Assembly: GCF_002327105.1 (NCBI RefSeq) | Contig: NZ_CP023406.1 | Coordinates: 434,001-498,000 of the forward strand | Length of the DNA stretch: 64,000 nt | Source: Luteimonas chenhongjianii | GTDB lineage: Bacteria; Pseudomonadota; Gammaproteobacteria; Xanthomonadales; Xanthomonadaceae | Direction: 5' to 3' | Notes under the pieces: generated by a model | Told to the model about the DNA's origin: nothing | Seen by the model: the letters and a program-made list of their open reading frames with translations, nothing else | The model's database searches: none | Made by a program: the position numbers and the translations under genes | In this document: piece after piece, positions 18,396 to 27,108 of the stretch | Numbering within the stretch: the stretch's first letter is position 1 | Layout: each line of letters opens with the position of its first letter

Positions 18396-19139
18396 ATGTC
18401 CCGTTTCCAAGTCCGCGGTCGCTGCGCCCCCCTGCTGCTCGCGGCCGCACTCGCGCTGGCGACCGGTGCCGCGTTCGCGCAGTCGGACATCTCCAAGGTC
18501 AACGGCGCGGTGGAAGCCGAGGCGGGACAGACCTATCGCGACCTCAGCACGGTCAACGGTGGCATCCGGATCGGCGACGGCGCCACGGCGCGTGACGTGG
18601 ACACGGTCAACGGGGGCGTCCGCGCCGGCGACGACGTCACGCTCGGCCAGGTCGAGACCGTCAACGGTGCGATCGAGCTGGGCGCCCGCGCCCAGGCCCG
18701 CTCGCTGGAGAGCGTCAACGGCGGCGTCCGTGTCGGCACCGATGCGAAGATCGGCGGCAATATCGAGAGCGTCAGCGGCGGCGTATTCGTCGACCGCGGC
18801 GGCCGCGTGGACGGCAACGTCTCGACGGTCAACGGCGCCATCGGCGTGGTCGGCACCGAGATCACCGGCGACATCAAAACGGTCAACGGCGACATCACCG
18901 TCGGCGCCGGCTCGCACGTGCGTGGCCGGGTCGTGGTGGACAAGCCCTCCTCGAACTGGTTCCCGGTGACGATCAGCCGCCGCAGCCCGCGCGTGATCAT
19001 CGGGCCCGACGCGATCGTCGACGGGCCGCTGGAGTTCAAGCGCGAAGTCACGCTGTACGTGCACACCAGCGCCAGGACCGGCGCGATCAGTGGCGCCACC
19101 GCGGTGCCCTACGACAGCGCGCGCGCGCCGCAGGAGTAG
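18396..19139 (+). CDS. secreted beta-solenoid-like protein with VNG repeats
   Basis: This 247-aa protein has a clear signal peptide (residues 1-27, cut after AFA). About eight imperfect repeats of 17-19 residues follow, each with a core of (I/V/L)(S/D/E/K)(K/T/S)VNG(A/G)(I/V) and then an alternating hydrophobic pattern. The repeat geometry suggests a right-handed beta-solenoid, related in style to bactofilins or polymer-forming proteins, exported to the periplasm. The C-terminal 70 residues leave the repeat. AGGAGA lies just upstream of ATG 18396. The family name is unknown to me. Confidence 0.75.
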   Translation: MSRFQVRGRCAPLLLAAALALATGAAFAQSDISKVNGAVEAEAGQTYRDLSTVNGGIRIGDGATARDVDTVNGGVRAGDDVTLGQVETVNGAIELGARAQARSLESVNGGVRVGTDAKIGGNIESVSGGVFVDRGGRVDGNVSTVNGAIGVVGTEITGDIKTVNGDITVGAGSHVRGRVVVDKPSSNWFPVTISRRSPRVIIGPDAIVDGPLEFKREVTLYVHTSARTGAISGATAVPYDSARAPQE

Positions 19140-19212
19140 GACGCATCTCGGCGGGTGACCGGAAGGACGGAAGTCTTCGCCGCACCCGATACCGGTCGCC
19201 GCATGCGGACCG

Positions 19213-19608
19213 CTACTCGCGGAACAGCGGCTCCAGACTGGAACGCGACAGCGGCACGAAGCGGTAGCGCCGTTCGCCGTACCGCAGGCTGACCTCGTAG
19301 TCCTGCGGGTTCTGCCACAGGGCATCGTCGATCGGGGCGGGTGCGCCCTCGTCGCGTTTCGTCACATCGACCATCACCGGCGGCGCTCCGCCCTGCTGCT
19401 GGATGGCGAGGAACGCGTCGATTTCCTGCCGCTGCTGCGCAGCCGTCGTCGCCGTGGTGACCCGGGCCCATGCGGTGTCGGCTGCTGCATCGTGCGTCAT
19501 CTCGTCTCCGCTACGTCCGCTGCCACATGCGCTCGACAGCAGACCTGCCGCCAGCAGGCAGCCCGCGAGTGCCCTCCGGAAGATGCTGCGCTGGAGATCG
19601 GCCGGCAT
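19213..19608 (-). CDS. small lipoprotein downstream of a zinc protease gene
   Basis: The 131-aa protein has a lipoprotein signal with lipobox LLSSACGS (Cys about residue 28), then a mainly helical, Gln/Ala-rich region and a basic C-terminus (SLRYGERRYRFVP). The family is unknown. It starts 7 bp after the stop of the metalloprotease gene, so the two are almost certainly one transcript. A periplasmic lipoprotein paired with an unsignalled protease is compatible with an immunity or inhibitor role, but nothing in the sequence proves that. Confidence 0.65.
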   Translation of the reverse strand: MPADLQRSIFRRALAGCLLAAGLLSSACGSGRSGDEMTHDAAADTAWARVTTATTAAQQRQEIDAFLAIQQQGGAPPVMVDVTKRDEGAPAPIDDALWQNPQDYEVSLRYGERRYRFVPLSRSSLEPLFRE

Positions 19609-19615
19609 GATCGCG

Positions 19616-20428
19616 TCAGTTGTTCCGGTTGACCCACGCTTCCACGAGATCCATATGCCGGTCACGCACGTCCATGCCGGTGTGCATGATGCTGTCGGTG
19701 TCGTTCTGCGCCTCGGGACCACCCTTGCCATTGTATTCGTCGGGCAGGCCGATCATGTGGCCGAACTCGTGGGCTGCACCGACCTGCGGATCGCTGGCGC
19801 CCTTGCTCACCGGATTGACGTCCTCGCTGTCGAAGCGACCGGTGTTCTGGCCGGGAACGACGTAACTCTGGCTGAAGCCGCCGGCGTCGATCTTGACGAC
19901 CTCGATGCTCCAGTTCTCGCTGGTGTCGAGCACGTCGCGTACGCCGCCGAAGAAGCCGCCTGGGCGCTCGCCCACATCGAGTTTGATGTCCAGCGTGATC
20001 TGCTCGCCGTTGTCGTCGGTGAACGTATGGCCGTGCCAGGCGGCCTCGACCGCCGCCGTGTAGTCGTCGATGAACTGCTGCCTTTCCGCGGCGGTCCATC
20101 GTTGCCCATCCGGGCCTTCGGTGAAGTCGAACTCGATCTTCATGTCGAGTTCGAGCGCGAAGCTGCCGTCGGGCTCCCGGTACAGCTGCAGGTCGTACGC
20201 GTCGCGCACGCCGCCGGCGGTGACGCTGTCCTCCGAGGCCACCAGTTCGCGTTCGGCGGAGCCTGTTGCTGTGGCGCCCGCGATTGCCCCCAGCATGCGG
20301 CGGACGCCTTCCGACACCGATGTCCGGTCACTGGCGCAGGGCAGCGCCTGGAACGCTCCGGCCCGCAACAGCGAAGCTGCCGACCAGGCGCGCAGTTCGG
20401 GGTTGCGGGATGCGATGGCGTCCAGCAT
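19616..20428 (-). CDS. zincin metalloprotease (HExxHxxGxxD)
   Basis: This 270-aa protein carries the zinc motif HEFGHMIGLPDEYN (His220, Glu221, His224, then Gly227 and Asp230) and a downstream Met-turn-like SIMHTGMDV. That places it among metzincin-type proteases. No signal peptide is visible. The N-terminal 60 residues are helical and unlike a propeptide. The ATG at 20428 is the last plausible start before the conserved region; the frame is open far upstream antisense to the M28 gene. It overlaps nothing else and precedes a lipoprotein gene by 7 bp. Confidence 0.7.
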   Translation of the reverse strand: MLDAIASRNPELRAWSAASLLRAGAFQALPCASDRTSVSEGVRRMLGAIAGATATGSAERELVASEDSVTAGGVRDAYDLQLYREPDGSFALELDMKIEFDFTEGPDGQRWTAAERQQFIDDYTAAVEAAWHGHTFTDDNGEQITLDIKLDVGERPGGFFGGVRDVLDTSENWSIEVVKIDAGGFSQSYVVPGQNTGRFDSEDVNPVSKGASDPQVGAAHEFGHMIGLPDEYNGKGGPEAQNDTDSIMHTGMDVRDRHMDLVEAWVNRNN

Positions 20429-20575
20429 GGCGGAGCCTCGATCGCGGATGCGCGTGTCTACCGGGACGCTGCGCCCGACCCGCACTGCGGCCAAGCTGGG
20501 GCGCACCGAGGTGCGGGGGCGCCTCTGGCTGAACGCACGTATAGTGCGGCCTCCACGATTTTCGGAGGTTCCAGG

Positions 20576-22282
20576 ATGCGCAAACCCCTTCTTCTGCTGG
20601 CATTGCCGGCCGCGCTGGCGTTGGCCGGTTGCGGTGACCGGGATGCCGCGCAGACGGCAGCCACGCCCGCTGCCGACGCCCCGGCCGAACACACGTTCTC
20701 CCCCGCGATCAACGGCGAGGACTTCGGCGAGATGGTGCGCATGCTTGCCTCCGACGAGTTCGAAGGTCGCGCGCCCGGTACCGCCGGCGAAGACAAGACG
20801 GTCGAGTACATCAAGGCCCAGTTCGAGCGCATCGGCCTGCAGCCGGGCGGCGACAACAACAGCTGGTACCAGACGGTGCCGATGGTCGAGACCTCGGCCG
20901 ATCCCTCGACCGTGCTGCGCCTGAACACCAGCGCCGGCGCCCGGGAGCTGAAGTTCGGCGAGGACATGGTGATCGCCACGCGCAGCGGCCGCACCGACGT
21001 CAACGTCGCCGACAGCGAACTGGTGTTCGTGGGCTACGGCGTCGATGCGCCGGAGCAGAACTGGAACGACTACGACGGCCTCGACGTCAAGGGCAAGACG
21101 GTCGTCATGCTGGTCAATGATCCGGGCTTCCACGCCAACGACGCGACGCTGTTCGACGGCGAGAAGATGACCTACTACGGTCGCTGGACGTACAAGTTCG
21201 AGGAAGCCGCGCGCAAGGGCGCGGTGGCCGCATTGATCATCCACGACACCCCGGGCGCCTCCTACGGGTGGGATGTGGTGAAGAACTCCTGGTCGGGCCC
21301 GCAGTTCGACCTGCGCACCGAGGACGATCCCGAACCGCGCCTGCCGGCGCAGGGCTGGATCACCGGCGACGTGGCGAAGCAGCTGTTCGCCGATGCCGGG
21401 CTGGATCTCGACGCGCAGATCAAGGCCGCCAACACCCGCGGCTTCAAGCCGGTGCCGCTCAAGGCGACGGTCGGTTTCGACCTCAAGAGCACGATCGCCG
21501 AGAAGAGCTCGCGCAACGTGATCGGCATCCTGCCGGGCACCGAGGCGCCGGAGCAGGCGGTCCTGTACCTGGCGCACTGGGATCACCTGGGCAAGCACGA
21601 GGGCGAAGGCGCGGACGGCGACACGATCTACAACGGCGCGATCGACAACGCCACCGGCGTGGCCGGCATCATCGAGATCGCCGAGCAGTTCGCGACCACC
21701 GATCCCAAGCCCAAGCGCTCGGTGGTCTTCGTTGCGGTCACGCTCGAGGAATCGGGCCTGCTCGGCAGCAAGTACTACGTGGCGCAGCCGACGATCGATC
21801 TCGCCCAGACCGTGGCCGTGATCAACCTCGACGCCATGAGCGTTGCCGGGCCGTCGCGGGACTTCGTCGTGACCGGCCAGGGCAACTCGGAACTCGAGGA
21901 CATCCTCAAGACCTTTGCCGACCAGCAGAACCGCACCCTGGTGCCGGAAGGCAACACGGCCGGTGGCTTCTACTTCCGCTCCGACCACTTCAACTTCGCC
22001 AAGGCCGGCGTGCCGGCGCTGTATGCCAAGGGCGGCAACGACCTCGTCGACGGCGGCACCGCCGGTGGCAAGGCCGCGACCGACGATTACGCCAAGCGTT
22101 ATCACCAGCCCGGCGACGAGTACAACCCGGAGTGGAACCTCGACGGCGTGGTGCAGGATCTCGAGGCGCTCTACGGCGTAGGCCGCACCCTGGCCGATGG
22201 TGACCAGTGGCCGACCTGGTACGAGGGCAATCCGTTCAAGGCCGCGCGCGACCAGATGCGCAGCGAAGCGGGCGCTCCCTGA
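20576..22282 (+). CDS. M28 family metallopeptidase, lipoprotein
   Basis: This 568-aa aminopeptidase-type lipoprotein has signal LPAALALAGCGD (lipidated Cys near residue 20) and a PA insert around residues 140-260. Its M28 catalytic domain has zinc ligands in LAHWDHLG, GAIDNATG, TLEESGLLG, VINLDAMS and KRYHQPGDE. It probably degrades peptides in the periplasm or outside the cell. GGAGG lies 8 nt before ATG 20576, and a TATAGT -10 sits at 20540. A strong terminator follows at 22311. The gene is divergent from the zincin/lipoprotein pair. Confidence 0.93.
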   Translation: MRKPLLLLALPAALALAGCGDRDAAQTAATPAADAPAEHTFSPAINGEDFGEMVRMLASDEFEGRAPGTAGEDKTVEYIKAQFERIGLQPGGDNNSWYQTVPMVETSADPSTVLRLNTSAGARELKFGEDMVIATRSGRTDVNVADSELVFVGYGVDAPEQNWNDYDGLDVKGKTVVMLVNDPGFHANDATLFDGEKMTYYGRWTYKFEEAARKGAVAALIIHDTPGASYGWDVVKNSWSGPQFDLRTEDDPEPRLPAQGWITGDVAKQLFADAGLDLDAQIKAANTRGFKPVPLKATVGFDLKSTIAEKSSRNVIGILPGTEAPEQAVLYLAHWDHLGKHEGEGADGDTIYNGAIDNATGVAGIIEIAEQFATTDPKPKRSVVFVAVTLEESGLLGSKYYVAQPTIDLAQTVAVINLDAMSVAGPSRDFVVTGQGNSELEDILKTFADQQNRTLVPEGNTAGGFYFRSDHFNFAKAGVPALYAKGGNDLVDGGTAGGKAATDDYAKRYHQPGDEYNPEWNLDGVVQDLEALYGVGRTLADGDQWPTWYEGNPFKAARDQMRSEAGAP

Positions 22283-22310
22283 CCGGCCCGTAGGATTCGC
22301 TCATCGAAGA

Positions 22311-22342
22311 AGGCGGCGACAGCAATGTCGCCGCCTTTTTTC
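22311..22342 (+). terminator. rho-independent terminator of the M28 peptidase gene
   Basis: A perfect GGCGGCGAC/GTCGCCGCC stem with a 6-nt loop (AGCAAT) is followed by six T residues. It lies about 30 bp after the stop codon. Confidence 0.93.
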
Positions 22343-22653
22343 TTGGGTCAGCGACGCGCTCTCCGTATGCGGGCCTCGCCGAAGCGCCGTCGGTTCCGCC
22401 GCGTCGCCAGCATCCGCCCGACCCGCGCTTCTTCCGCGTGGCGAGTTCGAGCGGACTGTGGGCGCGCCGCTGCCGGAGGTTCCCGTCGTCGCCACTGCGC
22501 TCCGGAGAACGCGGATGCCGTGTCCCGCGCATTGGCCCGCTCCGGCCGGAGCGGCGCGCGGATCGGCAGCGCGCCGGGCGCGCCTGCCCCGGGGACGCCG
22601 CTCGCATCTTCGTGCGATAAGGCACCAGCCTCCATCCGACACGAGACCACCCG
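22343..22653. other. intergenic stretch between the M28 terminator and the MAPEG gene
   Basis: About 310 bp with no supported gene or repeat. The base composition is less codon-like than its flanks. The MAPEG promoter must lie here, but I cannot place it. Confidence 0.45.
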
Positions 22654-23049
22654 ATGACCCTGTCCACCGCCTACTGGTGCGTGCTGACTGCCGCACTGCT
22701 GCCTTACCTGTGGGTCGCGCTCGCCAAGGCATCGGCGCCGCGCTACGACAACCGCGATCCCCGTGGCTGGATCGCCCAGCAGCAGGCCCCCCGGGTGAAA
22801 CGCGCCTACAACGCCCACTCCAACGCCCTCGAGGCCTTCGCGCCGTTCGCGGCCGGCGTGGTGCTGGCGCAACTGGCGGGCGTGGCGCACGCGCATATCG
22901 CGGCGCTGGCGCTGGTGTTCGTGGCGCTGCGCGTGGTGCACGGCGTGGCCTATGTGGCCGATCTCGCGCCGCTGCGCAGCCTGGCATGGTTTGGCGCACT
23001 GGCCTGCGTCATCGCGCTGCTGGCCCAGGCGGCGCGGTCGATCGCTTGA
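22654..23049 (+). CDS. MAPEG family membrane protein
   Basis: The 131-aa protein has four hydrophobic helices and the MAPEG-like loop RVKRAYNAHSNALEAFAPF between helices 1 and 2, with RVVHGVAYVADL later. Bacterial MAPEG proteins are mostly uncharacterised relatives of microsomal glutathione transferases and eicosanoid enzymes. The stop codon overlaps the TTG start of the HAD phosphatase gene (TTGA), so the two are likely co-translated. Confidence 0.82.
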   Translation: MTLSTAYWCVLTAALLPYLWVALAKASAPRYDNRDPRGWIAQQQAPRVKRAYNAHSNALEAFAPFAAGVVLAQLAGVAHAHIAALALVFVALRVVHGVAYVADLAPLRSLAWFGALACVIALLAQAARSIA

Positions 23050-23672
23050 GCGGCGCTACCGACCCGCGCCCGGTGCTGGCGCTGTTCGATTTCGACGGCA
23101 CCATTACGACACGCGAGACCCTGCCCGACTTCCTGCGCCTCGCCACGCCTGCCCGGCGTCGCGCCTGGGGCGCGCTCCTGTTCGCGGTGCCGCTGCTGGC
23201 GTACCGGCTGAAGCTGCTGCCGGTGCACCTGTTTCGCGCCTGGCTGATCCGCTACGCATTCCGTGGCCTGCCGCGCGCGGACATCGAGCTGGCCGGATGC
23301 CGGTTCGCGCATGAGGTCCTGCCAGGGCTGGTGCGGCCGGACATGCAGGCCGCCATCGATGCGCATCGCGCGGCCGGCGATACCGTGGTCGTGGTGTCGG
23401 GCGGGTTCGACGTCTATCTGGCGCCCTGGTGCGCCGCGCAGGGGATCGAACTGATGTGCTCGTCGCTGGAATCGCGCGGTGGCGTGCTCACCGGCCGCTA
23501 CGCAGGCGCGCAGTGCGTGGCCGCGGAGAAGGCCCGACGCGTCCGCGCGCGCTACGACGTAGCCCGGTATCGCGAAATCCACGCCCATGGCGACACGCAC
23601 GAGGATCTGGCGCTGCTTGCACTGGCCCGGTACGCGACCTATCGCGGCGCGCCATGGATCGGGCGCGGATGA
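23046..23672 (+). CDS. HAD-IB family phosphatase
   Basis: The 208-aa protein has all HAD motifs: DFDGTIT (nucleophile and acid/base Asp), VVVVSGGFDVYL, EKARR and GDTHEDLALL. Subfamily IB includes phosphoserine phosphatase-like enzymes and lipid-phosphate phosphatases, and the substrate here cannot be told. The likely start is TTG 23046, overlapping the MAPEG stop; an internal GTG just before ALFDFDG is the alternative. Confidence 0.82.
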   Translation: MSGATDPRPVLALFDFDGTITTRETLPDFLRLATPARRRAWGALLFAVPLLAYRLKLLPVHLFRAWLIRYAFRGLPRADIELAGCRFAHEVLPGLVRPDMQAAIDAHRAAGDTVVVVSGGFDVYLAPWCAAQGIELMCSSLESRGGVLTGRYAGAQCVAAEKARRVRARYDVARYREIHAHGDTHEDLALLALARYATYRGAPWIGRG

Positions 23673-23800
23673 GGATCCGCCGGCTGCATCGATGCAGCGC
23701 CCGCCGGGTGCCCGACTGCTGATTCCTGCGCGGCACCAGATGCCGCCGGTTGTAGACGAACAGCACAAACATGATCGCCAGCTGCCCAAGACCAACGGCA

Positions 23801-23832
23801 ATGGAGGGCCCATAAAATGGAGGGCCCATAAA
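23801..23832. repeat. perfect 16-bp tandem duplication
   Basis: ATGGAGGGCCCATAAA occurs twice in direct succession. Each copy includes the palindrome GGGCCC. Confidence 0.9.
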
Positions 23833-23866
23833 AAGCCGCCCGCCCCCCGGGGGAGGGGCGGGCGGC
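23830..23866 (-). terminator. rho-independent terminator for the Pro-rich lipoprotein gene
   Basis: Read on the minus strand, a very GC-rich stem GCCGCCCGCCCC/GGGGCGGGCGGC is followed by TTTTT. It lies about 110 bp after the stop of the lipoprotein gene. Confidence 0.82.
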
Positions 23867-23976
23867 AAATGGACCGGCTCTGGAGAGAGAGAGAGCGACC
23901 GAACGCCCTCAAGGGGCTGGCGTTCGGGACGTCACCGGTCACATGGGCACGCGTGTCTTTCTGCGGATCAGTGGAT

Positions 23977-24318
23977 TCAGGTATCGCTTGCGGCACTGCC
24001 GGCGGTGGTCGGCGTTGACGCTGGGTCGGTGGTCGGATCGGTCGGCGGCTGCGGCATCGGATCCATCGTCGGATCGGTCGGCGGCGGCATGCTCGGGTTG
24101 GTGGGCGGCGGCATGCTCGGATCGACCGGCGTCGGGCTTGTCGGATTGGTGCTCGGAGGCGGCGTCACCGGCTCGTTCGCGGGGTGGGCCGGAGCGGGCG
24201 CGGAATCGGTTGTGGGCGCCGCCGGGGTGGTTGCCGGTGTGTCGGCAGGCCGGTTGTCGTTGCAGGCGGCAAGCGCGAGGCTGATCGCGGCTGCCATCGG
24301 AAAAAGAATATGCCGCAT
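23977..24318 (-). CDS. proline-rich lipoprotein
   Basis: The 113-aa protein has signal MRHILFPMAAAISLALAACN with lipobox LAAC (Cys19). The rest is almost entirely Pro, Thr, Ser, Ala and Asp, with repeats of the type (N/D)PSMPPPT and DPMPQPPTDP. It is therefore an extended, disordered outer-membrane or periplasmic spacer-like lipoprotein. GGAG lies 9 nt before the ATG. It is divergent from egtB. Function unknown. Confidence 0.75.
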   Translation of the reverse strand: MRHILFPMAAAISLALAACNDNRPADTPATTPAAPTTDSAPAPAHPANEPVTPPPSTNPTSPTPVDPSMPPPTNPSMPPPTDPTMDPMPQPPTDPTTDPASTPTTAGSAASDT

Positions 24319-24510
24319 CGGAATCTCCTCGTCTGATCTCGGCCCCAGCATGGCGGTGGACATGTAGCCCCTGTGTCGTGAGATACGTGCATTTTTCGTT
24401 ATCCGGTGCTCAGGAACGCCGATCCGATCGCAAATCTGGACATTGCCTGTCGCGGCGGAACTGCCGCTGCACTCGACAATGCCATCACACCAGGCTTTTA
24501 AGCTTGGGCG

Positions 24511-25809
24511 ATGGCCATGCGCGAACCTGCTCCCGCCGACGCACGTGTGGCACTCGATGCACGGCAACACGATCTTGCGCGGCGCTTCGATGCGGTGCGT
24601 GCCCGTACCGCCACGCTCGCCGCGCCGATCAGTGCCGAAGACGCGATGGTCCAGAGCATGGAGGACGCCAGTCCGACCAAATGGCACCTCGCGCACACCA
24701 CATGGTTCTTCGAGCGCTTCGTGCTGGCCGAAATGCCGGAACATCACGCCTTCGATCCGGCCTGGGACTACCTGTTCAACAGCTACTACCAGGGCGTCGG
24801 GCCGATGCATGCACGTCCCAAGCGCGGGCTGCTGTCACGGCCTACGCTGTCGCAGGTCGCCGCATATCGCGATACGGTCGAAACGCGGGTGCGCGAGCAA
24901 CTCCGGCGGGGCACGATGGCTGCGCACCTGCTCGATATCGTCGAACTCGGCCTGCAGCACGAACAGCAGCACCAGGAGCTGCTGCTGACCGACATCAAGC
25001 ACGCGTTCTTCAGCAATCCGCTGCATCCTGCCTATCGCGACGATCTGCCGGTGACGCGCGGCGAGGCCGCCGGCCTGCGCTGGATCGCGCGGTCGGAGTC
25101 CATCGCGCAGATCGGACACGCCCCGTGGCCCGGTGCTTGCGGATTCGCCAGCGACAACGAATCGCCCCGTCATCGCGCGCTGGTGCCGGCGCATGCGCTG
25201 GCCAGCCGCCCGGTGAGCAACGCGGACTTCCGCGCCTTCATCGCCGACGGGGGTTACCGCACGGCCGCCGTCTGGCTCAGTGCGGGCTGGGACACGGTAC
25301 GGGCTCGCGGCTGGTCGCGGCCGCTGTACTGGAACGCCGGGATGGATGCGGAGTTCACGCTCGCCGGCTGGCGTGAGCTCGACCCGGAGGCACCGGCCTG
25401 CCACCTGAGCTACTACGAAGCCGAGGCGTTCGCCCGCTGGGCCGGTGCGCGCCTGCCCACCGAGTTCGAGTGGGAACAGGCGGCGCAGGCGCTTCCGGTC
25501 GCCGGCAACTTCGTCGACAGCGATCATCTGCATCCCCACGCTGCACCATGCGCATCGACCGGCCTGCAGCAGATGTTCGGCGACGTGTGGGAATGGACAT
25601 CGAGTGCGTACACCGCCTACCCCGGCTATCGCCCATGGCCCGGCACGCTCGGCGAATACAACGGCAAGTTCATGGATGCCCAGTGGGTGCTGCGCGGCGG
25701 CAGCTGCGCGACGTCCGCCGACCACATGCGCGCCAGCTACCGCAACTTTTTCCCGTCCGACGCGCGCTGGCAGTTCGCCGGCCTGCGCCTGGCCAAGGAT
25801 TCCGCATGA
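24511..25809 (+). CDS. egtB: ergothioneine biosynthesis sulfoxide synthase EgtB
   Basis: This 432-aa non-haem iron enzyme joins a sulfur donor thiol to hercynine in ergothioneine synthesis. The N-terminal DinB-like domain has HxnH iron ligands in WHLAH (His59/62) and LQHEQQH (His150, His154). The C-terminal FGE-sulfatase domain contains RLPTEFEWEQAA, FGDVWEWTSS and VLRGGSCAT. Its stop overlaps the egtD start (ATGA). A second ATG two codons later is possible. EgtA and EgtC are absent here, as in bacteria that use free cysteine or another thiol. Confidence 0.9.
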   Translation: MAMREPAPADARVALDARQHDLARRFDAVRARTATLAAPISAEDAMVQSMEDASPTKWHLAHTTWFFERFVLAEMPEHHAFDPAWDYLFNSYYQGVGPMHARPKRGLLSRPTLSQVAAYRDTVETRVREQLRRGTMAAHLLDIVELGLQHEQQHQELLLTDIKHAFFSNPLHPAYRDDLPVTRGEAAGLRWIARSESIAQIGHAPWPGACGFASDNESPRHRALVPAHALASRPVSNADFRAFIADGGYRTAAVWLSAGWDTVRARGWSRPLYWNAGMDAEFTLAGWRELDPEAPACHLSYYEAEAFARWAGARLPTEFEWEQAAQALPVAGNFVDSDHLHPHAAPCASTGLQQMFGDVWEWTSSAYTAYPGYRPWPGTLGEYNGKFMDAQWVLRGGSCATSADHMRASYRNFFPSDARWQFAGLRLAKDSA

Positions 25810-26789
25810 ATGCCGCCATCGCGCGCGCCCGCGCGCAGGCCGCCCTGACCGATCTGCGTCCGCAACCCGACGACATCGCCGCCGATGCCATCAACGGGCT
25901 GTCACGCACGCCCAAGTCGTTGCCGTCGAAGTATTTCTACGATGCTGAAGGCTCGCGCCTGTTCGAGGCGATCACGCGGCAGCCGGAGTACTACCTCACC
26001 CAGGTGGAGCTGGCGCTGATGGAATCGCGCATGCCGTCGGTCGCCGCGGCAGTCGGCAGCGGCGCGCATGTGGTCGAGTTCGGCAGCGGCAGTGGGCGCA
26101 AGACCGAACTGTTGCTCGAAGGCCTGGAGGCGCCGGTCGCCTACACGCCGATCGAGATCTCGCGCACCGCACTGATGGACAGCGTGACCCGACTTGGCCA
26201 GCAGTTCCCGGAGGTCGAAATGCTGCCGGTCTGCGCCGACTTCACCGGGCCCGTCCCGCTGCCCCCCGCCTCGCGGCACGTGCAGCGCACCCTGGTGTTC
26301 TTCCCGGGCTCGACACTGGGAAACTTCTTCGAAGGCGATGCCGTGCGCCTGCTGGCTTCGATGCGCGGGACCATGGGCGAGAACGGCCGCGCCCTGATCG
26401 GTATCGATCTGGACAAGGATGCCGCGGTGCTGGACGCGGCCTACAACGACCGCGCCGGGGTCACCGCCGCCTTTACCCTGAACCTGCTGGCGCGGCTCAA
26501 CCGGGAGATCGGCAGCGACTTCGATCTCGACGGCTTCGGTCATCGCGCGGCCTATTCGCGCGAGCGCATGCGCATCGAGACCGCGCTGGTCAGCACACGC
26601 GCGCAGTCGGTGCGGATCGGCGAGCGGCGCTTCGACTTCGCGCAAGGCGAGGCGATCGAGGTCGAGATCAGCCAGAAGTACACCGATGCCTCGTTCGCGG
26701 CGTTGACCGTGCAGGCGGGGCTGGAGGTCATCGACGGCTGGAACGATGCGCAAGACCGCTTCGGCCTGCGTCTGCTGCGACCGCGCTGA
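25806..26789 (+). CDS. egtD: L-histidine N-alpha-methyltransferase EgtD
   Basis: The 327-aa SAM-dependent enzyme trimethylates histidine to hercynine. Family landmarks are KSLPSKYFYDAEGSRLFE, ITRQPEYYLT, the SAM loop VEFGSGSGRKTELLL, FFPGSTLGNF, and a C-terminal SQKYTDASF motif. ATG 25806 overlaps the egtB stop. The egtB-egtD pair is a self-contained ergothioneine operon. Confidence 0.93.
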   Translation: MNAAIARARAQAALTDLRPQPDDIAADAINGLSRTPKSLPSKYFYDAEGSRLFEAITRQPEYYLTQVELALMESRMPSVAAAVGSGAHVVEFGSGSGRKTELLLEGLEAPVAYTPIEISRTALMDSVTRLGQQFPEVEMLPVCADFTGPVPLPPASRHVQRTLVFFPGSTLGNFFEGDAVRLLASMRGTMGENGRALIGIDLDKDAAVLDAAYNDRAGVTAAFTLNLLARLNREIGSDFDLDGFGHRAAYSRERMRIETALVSTRAQSVRIGERRFDFAQGEAIEVEISQKYTDASFAALTVQAGLEVIDGWNDAQDRFGLRLLRPR

Positions 26790-27078
26790 GATCCCGGCCG
26801 TCGGCGATGCGACCATCGCCGCGGTGATCCGCGCCCTGCTGGCCGCGCGCGGACCCGCCGCATCGATCTGCCCGTCGGAGGTCGCCCGCCGCCCGCCTGC
26901 CGACGCCAACTGGCGCGATGCGATGCCCGAGGTGCGCCGGGTCGCGCGCGCGCTCGCGCAGGCAGGAGAAATCGTGATCACCCGGGGTGAGGCCGCCCTC
27001 GATCCTGCGGCCCCATTGAGCGGCCCGATCCGGCTGCGGCGCGGGCCGCGGGCAGACACGGGCGGCGCGGGGCGATGA
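26746..27078 (+). CDS. DUF3253 family protein
   Basis: This 110-aa protein shows the DUF3253 pattern: VIRALLAARGP, ICPSEVARR, WRDAMPEVRRVARALAQAG and GPIRLRRG. It is a small winged-helix-like domain of unknown function. The best start (ATG 26746) lies 44 bp inside egtD, in another frame. Other possible starts are non-ATG and closer to the domain. It probably belongs to the egtBD transcript. DUF3253 has no established role. Confidence 0.7.
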   Translation: MRKTASACVCCDRAEIPAVGDATIAAVIRALLAARGPAASICPSEVARRPPADANWRDAMPEVRRVARALAQAGEIVITRGEAALDPAAPLSGPIRLRRGPRADTGGAGR

Positions 27079-27108
27079 CCCCGGCAGGCGTGGCGTATCG
27101 TGTCGCAC

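Larger units (their letters stand above)
23673..23976. other. intergenic region with duplicated 16-mer, hairpin and possible membrane-peptide remnant
   Basis: It contains a perfect 16-bp tandem duplication (23801-23832), a terminator hairpin (23830-23866) and a GA-dinucleotide run near 23883. On the minus strand a frame from ATG 23829 encodes MGPPFYGPS then one hydrophobic helix (GLGQLAIMFVLFVYN) and the basic RRHLVPRR. This looks like a membrane-protein fragment before it runs into sequence antisense to the HAD gene. Confidence 0.5.
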
